A stretch of 64,000 bases of DNA from Methylobacterium sp. B4 (GCF_003201865.1 NZ_QJJJ01000005.1:62001-126000); one strand, 5' to 3'. Positions 1 to 12,374 are shown, numbered from the stretch's first letter. Notes: generated by a model not told the origin, from the letters alone. Numbers and translations are program-made.

Positions 1-38
1 GTGGCGGAGGGTTGAATGTCGGGACAGCCGGGGCTCGC

Positions 39-968
39 TCACCCCCCGAAAATCGACCAGCCCGTGCGTTTTACCAGCATCTCCAGGGCGATACGCCCGA
101 GATGGGAGTTACCGGCCGCGTCGAGCCCCGGTGACCAGACGCAGATCGAAGCCTTTCCGGGCGCCACCGCCAGGATGCCGCCGCCGACGCCGCTCTTGCC
201 CGGCAGGCCGACCCGGTAGGCGAAGTCGCCCGAACCGTCGTAGTGGCCGCAGGTGAGCATGATGGCGTTGATGCGCCGCGCGCGCTCGGCCGAGATCACC
301 GAATGCCCGGCCAGCGGGTGGTGGCCGGAATAGGCCAGGAACAGCCCGGCCGTGGCGAGCTGCCGGCAGGTCATCGCGATGGCGCAGTGGTGGAAATAGA
401 CGCCCAGCGTGTAATCGACCGGGTTCTCGATCACGTTGAAGGAGCGCATGTAGTTGGCGAGCGCCGCGTTGCGGAAGCCCGTGCGCTTCTCCGAGGCCGC
501 GACCGTCTCGTCGATGGCGATACCGCTGTCCTGCGCGACGAACTGCATGAAGCGCAGGATCTCGCCCAGCGCTTCACGGGGCTGGTGGCCCGACAGGATC
601 AGATCGGTGACGGCGATGGCACCGGCATTGATGAAGGGATTGCGCGGAATCCCTTCCTCGCGCTCCAGCTGGACGATGGAGTTGAACGGGCTGCCCGACG
701 GCTCGCGGCCGACCCGGCGCCAGAGCCGGTCGCCGACCATGCCGAGCGCCAGCGTGAGGGTGAAGACCTTGGAAATGCTCTGGATCGAGAAGGGGATATC
801 GGCATCGCCCCCGGCGGCGACGCGGCCCTCGCCATCGATCACCACGAGGCCGAAGCCCTGCGGATCGATGCGCGCCAGTTCCGGGATGTAGCGCGCCACC
901 TCGCCGCGATCGGGCCGGGCCCGCATCTCCTCGGCGATGTCCTTCACGATGGTGTCGAGATCGGGCAC
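39..968 (-). CDS. glsA: Glutaminase (GlsA family)
   Basis: Hydrolyses L-glutamine to glutamate and ammonia in the cytoplasm. The 309-residue length matches bacterial glutaminases, which have a serine beta-lactamase-like fold. The nucleophile motif S-I-S-K is at residues 64-67, and family blocks such as NPFINAGAI and SGVGGGI are present. The start is GTG at 968; no better in-frame ATG was seen. It lies 111 bp downstream of the PII gene in the same direction, so co-transcription is possible. In many Rhizobiales I would expect glutamine synthetase there instead. Family assignment is firm; the link to PII is inference. Confidence 0.93.
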   Translation of the reverse strand: MPDLDTIVKDIAEEMRARPDRGEVARYIPELARIDPQGFGLVVIDGEGRVAAGGDADIPFSIQSISKVFTLTLALGMVGDRLWRRVGREPSGSPFNSIVQLEREEGIPRNPFINAGAIAVTDLILSGHQPREALGEILRFMQFVAQDSGIAIDETVAASEKRTGFRNAALANYMRSFNVIENPVDYTLGVYFHHCAIAMTCRQLATAGLFLAYSGHHPLAGHSVISAERARRINAIMLTCGHYDGSGDFAYRVGLPGKSGVGGGILAVAPGKASICVWSPGLDAAGNSHLGRIALEMLVKRTGWSIFGG

Positions 969-1079
969 GGCGTCGCTCGGCTACGGCGCTCTTGCGGCAT
1001 GAGCGCGGATGCTGCCGGCCCTACACGAAGCGGGCCAGAACCGCGCGTCCCTGCCTCGATGTCCGCGAATGCGGCCGGA

Positions 1080-3157
<2,078 letters not shown>

Positions 3158-4604
3158 GATAGGTAGAACATCAGGCCGATGGCGTTCCAGATCAGGAACC
3201 AGAGCTGGGTCGAGGCGGGCAGGCTGTAGAACAGGTAGCCGCATCCGAGCAGCGTGACCGTGCCGACCAGCCAGGGGGCCGGCGCACGGAAGGTGCGGGG
3301 AGCGTCCGGTGCGCGGCGGCGCATCACCAGCAGGCAGGCGGCGACCGCCATGAAGGCCGCCAGCGTCCCCGCATTGGCGAGCGCGGCGAGCTGCCCCAGC
3401 GGAATGAAGCCGGCCAGCACGACCACGAGGGCGGCGGTGAACAGCGTGATCCGGACCGGGCTGCCGGCGGACGACACCGCCGCGAGACTCCGGGGCAGCA
3501 TGCCGTCCCGGGCCATGGTGAAGAAGATGCGGCTCTGGCCGTAGAAGAAGGCCAGGATGACGGTCGGCAACGCGACGACGGCCGAGACCGCGAGATACTG
3601 CGCCACCAGCGGCCGACCGAGTTCGCGCAGGATGAGGGCCAGCGGCTCCGGGCTGTCGGAGAAGCGCGTATAGGCCACGGCGCCGACCGCCGCGACCGCC
3701 ACGGCAACGTAGATCACGACGCAGGCAACCATCGAGCCGACGATGCCGATCGTCAGGTCGCGGCCGGGGTTGCGCGTTTCCTCCGCGGCGGTGGCGATGG
3801 CATCGAAGCCGTAGAAGGCGAAGAAGATGATGGCCGCCGCCGCCATGACGCCCCGCTCGACCCCGTCGGCCTGCACGCTCTTGGGGAAGCCGAAGGGACT
3901 GAACGGGCTGAGGTGGGCCGGATCGAAAGCCGGCAGGGCGAAGGCCACGAACACGATCAGCGCCGCGATCTTCACCAGCACCAGCACCGCGTTCACCGTG
4001 GCGCTCTCCCGCGTGCCGCGCAGCAGAAGGGCGGCGACGGCTACGATGATACCGATGGCCGGAAGATTGACGATCCCGCCGGCCTCCGGACCCTGCATCA
4101 GCGCCATAGGAAGACCGAAGGCGCTCGCCAGCAGGGGCGCCGCGTAGCCGGACCAGCCCACCGCGACCGCGCTGACGACCAGGGAATATTCGAGGATCAG
4201 GCTCCAGCCGACGATCCAGGCGAAGACCTCGCCGAGCACGACGTAGCTGTAGGTGTAGGCGCTGCCCGAGACTGGGATCATCGTCGCCATCTCGGCATAG
4301 GCGAGCGCGGCGCAGGCGCAGATCGCGCCGGCGATGGCGAAGGACAGGATCACCGCCGGTCCGGCCTTGCCGGCCCCGACGCCGATCAGCGTGAGGATGC
4401 CGGTTCCGACGATCGCTCCGACGCCGAGGGCGACGAGGTGCGGCCAGCCGAGCGTCCGGGCAAGGCGGCGCTCTCCGTCGGGCTCCTGCTGCAGGGTCTT
4501 GCGACGGAGAAGGCTGGCAGTCATTCGGGCTCCTGTCCACGACTTCTACGGGAAGGCGTGGAGCGGCGACAGTCACATGGTCGCGCGGGCCGGAGCCGCT
4601 GCGC

Positions 4605-5675
4605 CTAGGGCTGGAGCTTCGCCCGTTCGGCCGCCAGGGCCTCGGCGCGCTTGCGCTCCTCCGCATTGAGGCCGGCGGTCGCCTGATCGAGCGTTTCGTC
4701 GGAGCGCCCCTGCGCCGCGGCGGCGAGGTTCCAGCCCGCGGCCTCGACGAGGTTCTTCGGCACGCCGCGGCCGGCAGCATAGAGCCGGGCGATGCGGTTC
4801 TGGGCGATGGCGTTGCCGCGCTGGGCCGCGTGCAGGAAGTAGCGGGCGGCGCGCGCCTCGTCCTTGGTGACGCCGTCGCCGTTGAACAGCCGGATGGCGA
4901 ACTCGACCTCGGCGCCGAGATCGCCGTTGTCGGCGGCGCGGCGGAACCACTGCGCGGCCTGGACCGTGTCCTTGGTCACGCCCCTTCCCTGGAGGTAGAG
5001 CACGCCCAGCGCGTATTGCGCGGCCGAGATCTCGGCGTCCGCCGCCTTGCGGAAATTGGCGACGGCGGCGGTGAGATCCTCCGGCCGGTCGCTGCCGATC
5101 TGGATCAGGGCGAGGTTGTAGCTGGCGCTGGGCTCGCCCTTGCTCGCCGCCTGTTCGAGCCAGCTGCGCCCGGCCTTCGGGTCCTTCGGCTGGCCGCGCC
5201 CGTCCATCGCCATCAGTCCGAGCGAGGCCATGGCGTGGGCGTCGTTCTGCGCCGCAGCGAGCCGGTACCAATCCAGCGCCCGCTTCGGGTCCTGCTTCAC
5301 CCCGAGGCCCTGGTTGTACAACTCGCCCAGCAGCGTCATCGCCGCGGCGTCCTTGGGGTTGGTCTCGATGCGCTTGGTCGCCTCGCGGAAGGCGGTGACG
5401 TAGCGCCCGCGCTGGTAGGCGCCGTAGGCCGCGTCCGCGTTCGGGTTCGCGCTCGGCGGCTGCGCACCCTTCGCGTTGGGCGTGTAGGGTGAAGGCAATT
5501 CGCGCTTGAGGCCGCCGGCATCCGCCTTGGGCGGAGCGACCTGCGCCGGGGGCTCGCGCGTCGTGGGCGCCTTCGGCGCGGCAAGCAGACCGGTCGCGCC
5601 AACCAGCAAGAGCGCGCACGCGCTCAGCGCGGCAGGCCACAGACGCGTCGGAGCCGTCGGTCGGTCTACGGTCAT
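4605..5675 (-). CDS. Secreted Sel1-repeat (TPR-like) protein
   Basis: A 356-residue protein with an N-terminal signal peptide or anchor (hydrophobic stretch around LWPAALSACALLLVGATGLLA) and a Pro/Ala-rich linker. A run of Sel1-type repeats follows, recognisable by A..LG.LY..G.GV..D...A..W...AA blocks. The ATG at 5675 overlaps the stop of the upstream ThiE-like gene as ATGA, which fixes the start and suggests translational coupling. Sel1 proteins are usually protein-protein scaffolds. The partner here is unknown. Confidence 0.82.
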   Translation of the reverse strand: MTVDRPTAPTRLWPAALSACALLLVGATGLLAAPKAPTTREPPAQVAPPKADAGGLKRELPSPYTPNAKGAQPPSANPNADAAYGAYQRGRYVTAFREATKRIETNPKDAAAMTLLGELYNQGLGVKQDPKRALDWYRLAAAQNDAHAMASLGLMAMDGRGQPKDPKAGRSWLEQAASKGEPSASYNLALIQIGSDRPEDLTAAVANFRKAADAEISAAQYALGVLYLQGRGVTKDTVQAAQWFRRAADNGDLGAEVEFAIRLFNGDGVTKDEARAARYFLHAAQRGNAIAQNRIARLYAAGRGVPKNLVEAAGWNLAAAAQGRSDETLDQATAGLNAEERKRAEALAAERAKLQP

Positions 5676-6340
5676 CGCACCGTATCGAGTTGCGCCTGCG
5701 CCGTCCGCACGCCCTCGGGATCGCCGAGCCAGAGGGCGCTCTCCAGGGCGACGAACTCCGCACCCGTCGCGGCCAGGGCAGCCACCTCGTCGGCGGCAGC
5801 GGCCACGGCGATGCAGGGCGTCTCGAAGATCTCCGCCCACCACGTGGCGCGCTCGCGCACCTCGTCGGCGTCGGGCGCGACCCCGTCGGGAAAGAGGCCG
5901 CCGAACATCAGGTAGTCGACTCCGGTCTCGCCCGCGACCATCGCCGCATCCCGCGAGCCGAGCACGCCGCCGGTCCCGAGGATGCGCCCGTCGCGCAGGC
6001 GCCCGCGCAGGTCGCGCAGGGCGGTCTCATCCGCCCGGTCGAGATGGACGCCGTCCGCCCCGCCGCGGGCCGCGACCGAGACGATATCGCCGTCAAAGTT
6101 GGGGATGGACACGAGCACCGCCGCGCCGCCCGCCTGGGCCGGGGGCGCCAGTTGCTTGACGAGGTTGATCAGGCTGCGTTCGTCACCCGCCGCGAGCCGC
6201 AGGATCACCGCCGCCACGTCCCCCGCCCCGCAGGCCGCCTCGAGCGCGTGAGCGGTGGCCTCGGCCTCGGACGCGCCGAGGCCGTAGGGGGTGAGGAGGG
6301 CGAGGCGGGGCGCCGGCCCCGCCGTCTCGGTCTCGGCCAT
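5672..6340 (-). CDS. ThiE-like (thiamine-phosphate synthase fold) protein, probably catalytically altered
   Basis: A 222-residue TIM-barrel protein resembling thiamine phosphate synthase. GGADGVHLDRAD corresponds to ThiE's ADGVHLGQ.D block, and DYLMFGGLFPDG corresponds to the DY...GP.F.T.TK block. The phosphate/pyrophosphate-binding TxTK element is absent, and the usual glycine-rich end (A.GGI) reads IAVAAAA. It therefore probably lacks normal TMP synthase activity or uses another substrate. It is coupled by ATGA to the Sel1 gene and lies 15 bp after fba. No other thiamine gene is nearby. Confidence 0.7.
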   Translation of the reverse strand: MAETETAGPAPRLALLTPYGLGASEAEATAHALEAACGAGDVAAVILRLAAGDERSLINLVKQLAPPAQAGGAAVLVSIPNFDGDIVSVAARGGADGVHLDRADETALRDLRGRLRDGRILGTGGVLGSRDAAMVAGETGVDYLMFGGLFPDGVAPDADEVRERATWWAEIFETPCIAVAAAADEVAALAATGAEFVALESALWLGDPEGVRTAQAQLDTVR

Positions 6341-6355
6341 GGGTTCGCTTTCGCT

Positions 6356-7423
6356 TCAGGCGTCGATGCGCGGGTCGAGCGAGCCGCTGGCGTAGCGCTT
6401 GGCCATCTCGGCCACCGAGATCGGACGGATCTTGGTGCCCTGGCCGGCGGTGCCGAACTCTTCGAAGCGCTGCTTGCAGAGCTTGGTCATCGCCTCCATG
6501 GCGGGCTTCAGGTACTTGCGCGGGTCGAACTCCTCCGGGGTCTCGGTGAGCACCCGGCGGATCTGACCGGTCATCGCCATGCGGTTGTCGGTGTCGATGT
6601 TGATCTTGCGCACGCCGTGCTTGATGCCGCGCTGGATCTCCTCGACCGGCACACCCCAGGTCGGCTTCATCTGGCCGCCGTACCGGTTGATGATGTCCTG
6701 CAGCTCCTGCGGCACGGAGGACGAGCCGTGCATGACGAGGTGGGTCGTCGGCAGGCGGCGGTGGATCTCCTCGATCACGTTCATCGCGAGCACGTCGCCG
6801 TCGGGCTGGCGAGTAAACTTGTAGGCCCCGTGACTGGTGCCCATGGCCACCGCCAGCGCGTCGACCTTGGTCTCGCGCACGAACTTTACCGCCTCTTCCG
6901 GGTCGGTGAGGAGCTGGTCGTGGGAGAGTTCGCCCTCGGCGCCGTGCCCGTCCTCGGCCTCGCCGGTGCCGCTCTCCAGGGAGCCGAGCACGCCGAGCTC
7001 GCCCTCGACCGAGACGCCGGCCCAGTGGGCCATCTTGGTGACGTTGCGGGTGATCTCGACATTGTAGGCGTAGTCCGCCGGAGTCTTGCCGTCGGCCTTC
7101 AGCGAGCCGTCCATCATGACGGAGGTGAAGCCGTACTGGATCGCGGTGGCGCAGGTGGCTTCGTTGTTGCCGTGGTCGAGATGCATGCAGACGGGAATGT
7201 GCGGATAGATCTCGACGAGGCCGTCGATGAGCTTGGCCAGCACGATGTCGTTGGCGTAGGCGCGCGCGCCGCGGCTGGCCTGGAGGATCACGGGGGAATC
7301 GGTGGCATCCGCCGCCGCCATGATGGCGAGCCCCTGCTCCATGTTGTTCAGGTTGAACGCGGGCACGCCGTAGCCGTACTCGGCGGCGTGATCGAGAAGC
7401 TGCCGAAGGGTGATGCGTGCCAT
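6356..7423 (-). CDS. fba: Class II fructose-bisphosphate aldolase
   Basis: Zinc-dependent aldolase joining dihydroxyacetone phosphate and glyceraldehyde-3-phosphate to fructose-1,6-bisphosphate. It is also used for sedoheptulose bisphosphate in Calvin-type variants. The zinc/active-site block CMHLDHGNN is present, as is GTSHGAYKF with a metal-binding histidine. The length is 355 residues from ATG 7423, chosen over an upstream ATG at 7474 because [22 protein letters not shown] is the usual N-terminus. It closes the gap-pgk-fba block on the minus strand. Confidence 0.95.
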   Translation of the reverse strand: MARITLRQLLDHAAEYGYGVPAFNLNNMEQGLAIMAAADATDSPVILQASRGARAYANDIVLAKLIDGLVEIYPHIPVCMHLDHGNNEATCATAIQYGFTSVMMDGSLKADGKTPADYAYNVEITRNVTKMAHWAGVSVEGELGVLGSLESGTGEAEDGHGAEGELSHDQLLTDPEEAVKFVRETKVDALAVAMGTSHGAYKFTRQPDGDVLAMNVIEEIHRRLPTTHLVMHGSSSVPQELQDIINRYGGQMKPTWGVPVEEIQRGIKHGVRKINIDTDNRMAMTGQIRRVLTETPEEFDPRKYLKPAMEAMTKLCKQRFEEFGTAGQGTKIRPISVAEMAKRYASGSLDPRIDA

Positions 7424-7534
7424 GGATCGATACCTCGCGCGGTTGGGCCTTCGCTGAAGCCCTTTATAGGTCACGGAACGGTGGCCGGCCCTCCCCTCCC
7501 CGCGGCGGGAAGAAGAGGCGGGGGCGTCGTCGTC

Positions 7535-8737
7535 TCAGCTCTTGGTTCGCAGGGCCTCGACGCCGGGCAGTTCCTTGCCCTCCAGCCATTCGAGGAAGGC
7601 GCCGCCCGCGGTGGAGACGTAGGAGAACGCCTCGCCGACACCCGCATGGTTGAGGGCCGCCACGGTGTCGCCGCCGCCGGCCACGCTGACGAGCTGGCCG
7701 GCCCGGGTGCGGGCCGCCGCGTGCTGGGCCACCGCCACGGTGCCGGTGTCGAAGGGCGTCAGTTCGAAGGCGCCGAGCGGGCCGTTCCAGACCAGCGTGC
7801 GGGCTTCGTCGATGGCGCCGTCGATGGTGGCGATGGAGGCAGCGCCGACATCGAGGATCATCGCGTCGGAGGGCACCGCATCGATCGCCACCGTCTCGTT
7901 CTCGGCATTGGCCTTGAACTCGCGGGCGACCAGCGCGTCGGCCGGCAGGATGATGGTGCAGTTCTTTTCCTTGGCCGCCGCCAGGATGCGGGTCGCGGTC
8001 TCGGCGAGATCCTTCTCGCAGAGCGACTTGCCGACATCCTTGCCCTGCGCGTGCAGGAAGGTGTTGGCCATGCCGCCGCCGATCACCAGCATGTCGACCT
8101 TGGCGACGAGGTTTTCCAGGAGGTCGATCTTGGTCGAGACCTTGGCGCCGCCGACGATGGCGATGACGGGCCGAGCCGGAGATTCCAGCCCCTTGGTCAG
8201 CGCGTCGAGCTCGGCCTGCATCAGCCGGCCGGCATAGGCGGGCAGCAGGCGGGCGAGCCCTTCCGTCGAGGCATGCGCGCGGTGGGCGGCGGAGAAGGCC
8301 TCGTTGACGTAGATGTCGCCGTTGGCGGCCAGCGCCCGGGCGAAGTCGGGATCGTTCTTCTCCTCGCCCGCGTGGTAGCGGGTATTTTCGAGGAGCAGCA
8401 CGTCGCCGTCCTTCAGGGCCGAGACGGCGGAGGCGGCGGCCTCGCCGACGCAATCCGGGCCGAAGGCGACCGGACGGCCGACCTTCTCCGAGAGCGTCGC
8501 CAGGATCGGCTTCAGCGAATCCTTCGGGTCCGGCTTGCCCTTCGGACGGCCGAAATGCGCGAGCAGGATCACCCGGCCGCCGGCATCGGCGATCTCGCGG
8601 ATCGTCGGCACCACCCGCTCGATGCGGGTCGCGTCAGTGACACGGCCGCCGTCCATCGGCACGTTGAGATCGACGCGCAGCAGCACGCGCTTGCCCTGGA
8701 GCGGGCCGGCATCGTCGAGGGTGCGGAAATCCGTCAT
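7535..8737 (-). CDS. pgk: Phosphoglycerate kinase
   Basis: Interconverts 1,3-bisphosphoglycerate + ADP and 3-phosphoglycerate + ATP in the cytoplasm. The 400-residue length is standard. The N-terminal signature [12 protein letters not shown] and the nucleotide-binding C-terminal block ending in VAGGGDT are both present. The ATG at 8737 is the natural start. It lies between the coiled-coil membrane protein gene and fba, all on the minus strand, as part of the central carbon operon. Confidence 0.97.
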   Translation of the reverse strand: MTDFRTLDDAGPLQGKRVLLRVDLNVPMDGGRVTDATRIERVVPTIREIADAGGRVILLAHFGRPKGKPDPKDSLKPILATLSEKVGRPVAFGPDCVGEAAASAVSALKDGDVLLLENTRYHAGEEKNDPDFARALAANGDIYVNEAFSAAHRAHASTEGLARLLPAYAGRLMQAELDALTKGLESPARPVIAIVGGAKVSTKIDLLENLVAKVDMLVIGGGMANTFLHAQGKDVGKSLCEKDLAETATRILAAAKEKNCTIILPADALVAREFKANAENETVAIDAVPSDAMILDVGAASIATIDGAIDEARTLVWNGPLGAFELTPFDTGTVAVAQHAAARTRAGQLVSVAGGGDTVAALNHAGVGEAFSYVSTAGGAFLEWLEGKELPGVEALRTKS

Positions 8738-8756
8738 GGCGGCGTCAGATCGCTTC

Positions 8757-9260
8757 TTAGGGGTTGGAGGCCGGAGGATTGGCGGGCGCGGTCTGCTGGC
8801 CGCCGACGCCGTGGGGCAGCATCCGGTCGAGGTTCAGCCGCTGCACGGCCACCATCAGCGCGACCGTGAGCACGGCGGTGATGATCGCGGTCAGCACCAG
8901 CGCGCCGGTGCCGGGCAGGCGGCTGACCCGGTCGGACAGGGTGCGGACTTCGCTGCGCAGCGACGAGAGGTCGGCCTGACGCGCGGCATCGTTCATGCGG
9001 GTGGAGGCGGATTCGACCTTCTCCTCGACGCGCGAGAGCAGCGCCTCGGAGCGGGCGTACTTGTCCTCGATGCGCGCCGTCTTGTCCTCGATGCGGGCCA
9101 GCTGGTCGGCGTGGTTGACCGGAGCGGCGGCCGAGGGCTCGGCGCGGCTCGCGGAGACCGGAGCCGTCGGTGCCTCCGCCCTGGCGGGTGCCGGCGCAGG
9201 GGTCGGCTTGGTGGGGATGAAGTCGGTCCCGGAAGGCTTGGTCGGCGAGGGGTCGGTCAT
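8757..9260 (-). CDS. Coiled-coil, single-pass membrane protein inserted between gap and pgk
   Basis: A protein of 167 residues with no recognised family. It has a Pro/Ala/Thr-rich N-terminal half, then a heptad-like coiled coil ([20 protein letters not shown] and following), then one hydrophobic segment ([21 protein letters not shown]), and a short Pro/Gly-rich tail. There is no signal peptide, so it is probably an inner-membrane protein with the coiled coil in the cytoplasm. I chose ATG 9260; the frame is open 4 codons further upstream. It sits 19 bp upstream of pgk and shares its orientation. Confidence 0.75.
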   Translation of the reverse strand: MTDPSPTKPSGTDFIPTKPTPAPAPARAEAPTAPVSASRAEPSAAAPVNHADQLARIEDKTARIEDKYARSEALLSRVEEKVESASTRMNDAARQADLSSLRSEVRTLSDRVSRLPGTGALVLTAIITAVLTVALMVAVQRLNLDRMLPHGVGGQQTAPANPPASNP

Positions 9261-9374
9261 CGCGTAACGCACCTTGAGCTTCGGCGAGGCAGGCTCGCCC
9301 AGGGATCCTGGAGGCTTCGACGAGCGGCCGGAACCGAAAGGTCCGGCCGCCCTCGTGACGCTGAAGCTAGAGCG

Positions 9375-10382
9375 TCAGATCAGCTTGGCCATGGCCACGG
9401 CGGTGTCGGCCATGCGGTTCGAGAAGCCCCACTCGTTGTCGTACCAGGACAGGATGCGCACGAAGGTGCCGTCCATGACTTTGGTCTGGTCGAGGTGGAA
9501 GGTGGACGAGTGCGGGTCGTGGTTGAAGTCGATCGACACGTTCGGCCGGTCGGTCACGCCGAGCACGCCCTTGAGCGGGCCGGCGGCGGCGGCCTTGATC
9601 GCGTCGTTGATTTCCTGGACCGAGGTCTGGCGCTTGGCGGTGAAGACCAGATCGACCGCCGAGACGTTCGGGGTCGGGACGCGGATCGCGGTGCCGTCGA
9701 GCTTGCCCTTCAGCTCCGGCAGGACGAGGCCGACGGCCTTGGCCGCACCGGTCGAGGTCGGGATCATCGAGAGCGCCGCGGCGCGGGCCCGGTAGAGATC
9801 CTTGTGCATCTGGTCCAACGAGGGCTGGTCGTTGGTGTAGGAGTGGATCGTGGTCATGAAACCGCGCTCGATCCCCACCGTCTCGTCGAGCACCTTGGCG
9901 ACCGGCGCGAGGCAGTTCGTGGTGCATGAGGCGTTGGAGACGACGAGGTGCTCGCCCGTCAGCCGGTCGTGATTCACGCCGTAGACCACCGTCAGGTCGG
10001 CGCCGTCGGCGGGGGCCGAGACGAGCACGCGCTTGGCGCCGGCATCGAGGTGAGCCTTGGCCTTGTCCTTCGAGGTGAAGATGCCCGTGCATTCGAGCGC
10101 GATGTCCACGCCCAGCGCACCGTGGGGCAGCTCGGCGGGGTTGCGCACGGCGGTGACGCGGATGCGCTTGCCGTTGATGACGATGTCGTCGCCCTCCACC
10201 GCCACCTCGGCCGGGAAGCGGCCGTGCACGGAATCGTAGCGCAGCAGGTGGGCGTTGGTCTCGACCGGGCCGAGATCGTTGATGGCCACGACCTCGATGT
10301 CGGTGCGGCCGGCCTCGACGATGGCCCGCAGCACGTTGCGGCCGATGCGCCCGAACCCGTTGATGGCAACCTTGACGGTCAC
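9375..10382 (-). CDS. gap: Glyceraldehyde-3-phosphate dehydrogenase, type I
   Basis: NAD(P)-dependent oxidation and phosphorylation of glyceraldehyde-3-phosphate. The length is 335 residues. The Rossmann motif INGFGRIGR is at residues 7-15, and the catalytic Cys153 lies in SNASCTTNC. The conserved WYDNEWG is near the end. The start codon is GTG (10382). It is first in the gap, membrane-protein, pgk, fba series. Transketolase, which often precedes gap in this order of bacteria, is not in the 484 bp upstream. Confidence 0.97.
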   Translation of the reverse strand: MTVKVAINGFGRIGRNVLRAIVEAGRTDIEVVAINDLGPVETNAHLLRYDSVHGRFPAEVAVEGDDIVINGKRIRVTAVRNPAELPHGALGVDIALECTGIFTSKDKAKAHLDAGAKRVLVSAPADGADLTVVYGVNHDRLTGEHLVVSNASCTTNCLAPVAKVLDETVGIERGFMTTIHSYTNDQPSLDQMHKDLYRARAAALSMIPTSTGAAKAVGLVLPELKGKLDGTAIRVPTPNVSAVDLVFTAKRQTSVQEINDAIKAAAAGPLKGVLGVTDRPNVSIDFNHDPHSSTFHLDQTKVMDGTFVRILSWYDNEWGFSNRMADTAVAMAKLI

Positions 10383-10866
10383 GGCGTGACTCCTTCGTGA
10401 TGGGGCGCGCCTGCGCGCCGATGGGGGACCGGTGGGGCCGGTCGACGGCGTTGGCGCGCGTCGCCCGATGACAGCGGGACCGCTCCATGCGGGGCGGCAC
10501 TGAACCTGGGATGAACCGCGGGGCGCGCCGCACCCGTCCGGTCGGCGGACGGTTCGAGCGGGAGGCCGGGACGGGTCACGATGTCAGGATTCCGTTGGGG
10601 CGGCCCCGCACCGGGGGAGCAGGGCCGGGCGCCGGCTGTCTAACATGGTGAGGGGGGCTGTCAAAGATTGCAGACAAGATCCCCTGGGGGCTGTGAATCG
10701 GCTGGCATTTCGATTGCCCTTGCCTGTAACTTTCAACGGTCACGTTTTCGGGACGGCGCGTGCGAAGACCGGCGCGATGATCTGTCGATCCCCGTCGTTC
10801 CCTGCCGACCACGGGGATGCGAGACGCGTCGCGTGGCTTCGATCGATCGGGTGAACCAGGGCGGAC
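10383..10866. other. Divergent intergenic region between gap and the DUF4164 gene
   Basis: 484 bp without a convincing gene. It holds the candidate gap promoter and several short GC-rich inverted repeats. Open frames here overlap the start of the DUF4164 gene and have shadow-like composition. No tRNA fold was recognised. Confidence 0.6.
10637..10664 (-). promoter_or_regulatory. Candidate sigma70-type promoter for gap
   Basis: Read on the minus strand, a perfect TTGACA box (10659-10664) is followed after 16 bp by TAGACA (10637-10642). It would give a leader of about 250 nt before gap. The -35 match is exact and the -10 match partial. No experimental support can be seen from sequence. Confidence 0.45.
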
Positions 10867-11175
10867 ATGGCGAAGGCAGTGCAGGCGAAGGGGCAGGACG
10901 CCCCCCCTCTGGAGGAAGCCCTCCACCGGCTCGACGCGGCCCTGGCGCTCCTCGAGACGACGGTCGCCCGCAAGCTCGAGATGGAGCGCAGCCGCGGCGA
11001 CCGGGAGACGGAGTTCGCGCTGCTCGAAGAGGATCGGGTCCGCCTGGCCGCGGAGCTGGACGCGGCGGGCGCCCGACTCGCGCGGGTGACCACCACCACG
11101 GGCGAGGTGAACCGCCGCCTCGATCGCGCCATCGAGACGGTGGAAGACGTGCTGTCCGGCCCCGCCGGCCGGTGA
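10867..11175 (+). CDS. DUF4164 family coiled-coil protein
   Basis: A 102-residue, charged, mostly helical protein with heptad character throughout (LEEALHRLDAALALLETTV, then RVRLAAELDAAGARL). In Rhizobiales, DUF4164 proteins sit directly before zapA, as here with a 22 bp gap. A role in division or envelope organisation is suggested only by that location. The ATG at 10867 is the only sensible start. Confidence 0.8.
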   Translation: MAKAVQAKGQDAPPLEEALHRLDAALALLETTVARKLEMERSRGDRETEFALLEEDRVRLAAELDAAGARLARVTTTTGEVNRRLDRAIETVEDVLSGPAGR

Positions 11176-11197
11176 GTGTCAGTCAGAGTCTTCGCGG

Positions 11198-11545
11198 ATG
11201 CCGCACGTCAACGTCACCATCGCCGGCAAGAGCTACCGCATGGCCTGCGGCCCCGGCGAGGAGGACCATCTCGCAGCGCTCGCCAAGAGCTTCGACGATC
11301 GCGTCTCCGAGATGCGCGGCACCTTCGGCGAGATCGGCGACATGCGCCTGCACGTGATGGCCGCCCTCACCCTCGCCGACGAGCTGCAAGAGGCCCGCGG
11401 CCGCATCGCCGATCTGGAGGCGCGGGCGGCACAGGGCGCCGCGGAGCAGGCCCGTCTCGCCGGCGGCGTCGGCGCCGCCGCCGAGCGCATCGACCGACTC
11501 GCCCGCGCCCTGTCGGGGCATCCGGCGGGACAGGGTCAGGGCTGA
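11198..11545 (+). CDS. zapA: Cell division protein ZapA
   Basis: FtsZ-ring stabilising protein of 115 residues. The family N-terminus VNVTIAGKSYRMACGPGEE is followed by a helix (HLAALAKSFDDRVSEM) and a coiled-coil C-terminal half (LADELQEARGRIADLEAR). ZapA forms dimers or tetramers that bundle FtsZ filaments. It lies 22 bp after the DUF4164 gene and upstream of the 6S RNA region and fau, a conserved order. Confidence 0.9.
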   Translation: MPHVNVTIAGKSYRMACGPGEEDHLAALAKSFDDRVSEMRGTFGEIGDMRLHVMAALTLADELQEARGRIADLEARAAQGAAEQARLAGGVGAAAERIDRLARALSGHPAGQGQG

Positions 11546-11620
11546 CGCGCCCCGGCCTGTGCGCCGGCTCCGGAAATTCGCACCCGCGACGCGAAGGGCC
11601 CCTGGCGCCGGAGCCCCGAC

Positions 11621-11760
11621 AGGTCTATCTCTGGCGGGCGGGGCTGCAGGGTTCGTCAGGAGAACTTTCCCCGGGGCCTTATCGACTCCCTAGGGAGCTG
11701 TCACTGGCCTCGTCCGTGGACTTGGCCAACACGGCGCCCACCTACTCTGTAGGTTTCCCG
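11621..11760 (+). ncRNA. ssrS: Probable 6S RNA
   Basis: The gap between zapA and fau is the classical place for 6S RNA, a regulator that mimics an open promoter and binds sigma70 RNA polymerase. The stretch can form a closing stem (GGGCG near 11636-11640 with CGCCC at 11735-11739) around a long imperfect hairpin. A small terminal hairpin ACCTAC-TCT-GTAGGT follows near 11740-11754. There is no open reading frame of note. Boundaries are approximate. The call rests on gene order and partial folding by eye. Confidence 0.6.
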
Positions 11761-11783
11761 GGATCGACACTCCGACGGCTCAG

Positions 11784-12374
11784 GTGGCTCCGCACTCTTC
11801 TCCCGAACGCTCTCTCAAAGCGCGCCTGCGCGGCGAGGCCCTGGCGCGCCGCGACGCGCTCTCCCCCGAGGAGCGGGCCGCCGGCTCGCTGCGCGCCGCG
11901 CAGACCATTGCGGCGCTGCCCGAACTCGCCCGGGCGCCGCTGGTCGGCGCCTTCTGGCCGATCCGCAGCGAGATCGACCCGCGCCCGCTGATCGAGCGCC
12001 TGTTCGCCCGCGGGCAGCGGGTGGCTCTGCCGAAGGTCACCAAGCAGGGCCTCGTCTTCCGCGAGTGGCGCGCGGGCGAGGAACTGGTGACCGGCGGCTT
12101 CGGTCTCAGCGAGCCCCGGGACGACCTTCCCCCCCTCGACCCCACCGCCCTGATCGTGCCGCTCGCCGCCTTCGACCGCGCGGGCCAGCGCATCGGCTAC
12201 GGCGCGGGCTACTACGATCAGGCGATCGAGCGGCTCTCGAAGAACGGCCCGGTGCTCACCATCGGCATCGCCTTCTCCGTGCAGGAGATCGAGCGCGTGC
12301 CGGCCGAGCCGCACGACCGCCCCCTCGACCATCTCGTGACCGAGGCCGGCCCCGTGCCGCTCCGTCAAAGCTAA
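11784..12374 (+). CDS. fau: 5-formyltetrahydrofolate cyclo-ligase
   Basis: Converts 5-formyl-THF to 5,10-methenyl-THF with ATP, recycling a folate by-product. It has 196 residues with a GTG start at 11784. Family blocks include the basic N-terminal RLRGEALARRDAL, the substrate region EWRAGEELVTGGFGLSEP, and the glycine loop RIGYGAGYYD near residues 135-144. It follows the 6S RNA region, the arrangement of E. coli ssrS-ygfA. In a methylotroph the folate pool would make this enzyme relevant to C1 flow; that is inference. Confidence 0.92.
   Translation: MAPHSSPERSLKARLRGEALARRDALSPEERAAGSLRAAQTIAALPELARAPLVGAFWPIRSEIDPRPLIERLFARGQRVALPKVTKQGLVFREWRAGEELVTGGFGLSEPRDDLPPLDPTALIVPLAAFDRAGQRIGYGAGYYDQAIERLSKNGPVLTIGIAFSVQEIERVPAEPHDRPLDHLVTEAGPVPLRQS

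Noticed and set aside
5690-8869. A plus-strand open frame of about 1059 codons.
   Set aside because: It lies antisense to the ThiE-like gene, fba and pgk, all of which have clear motifs. Composition is shadow-like.
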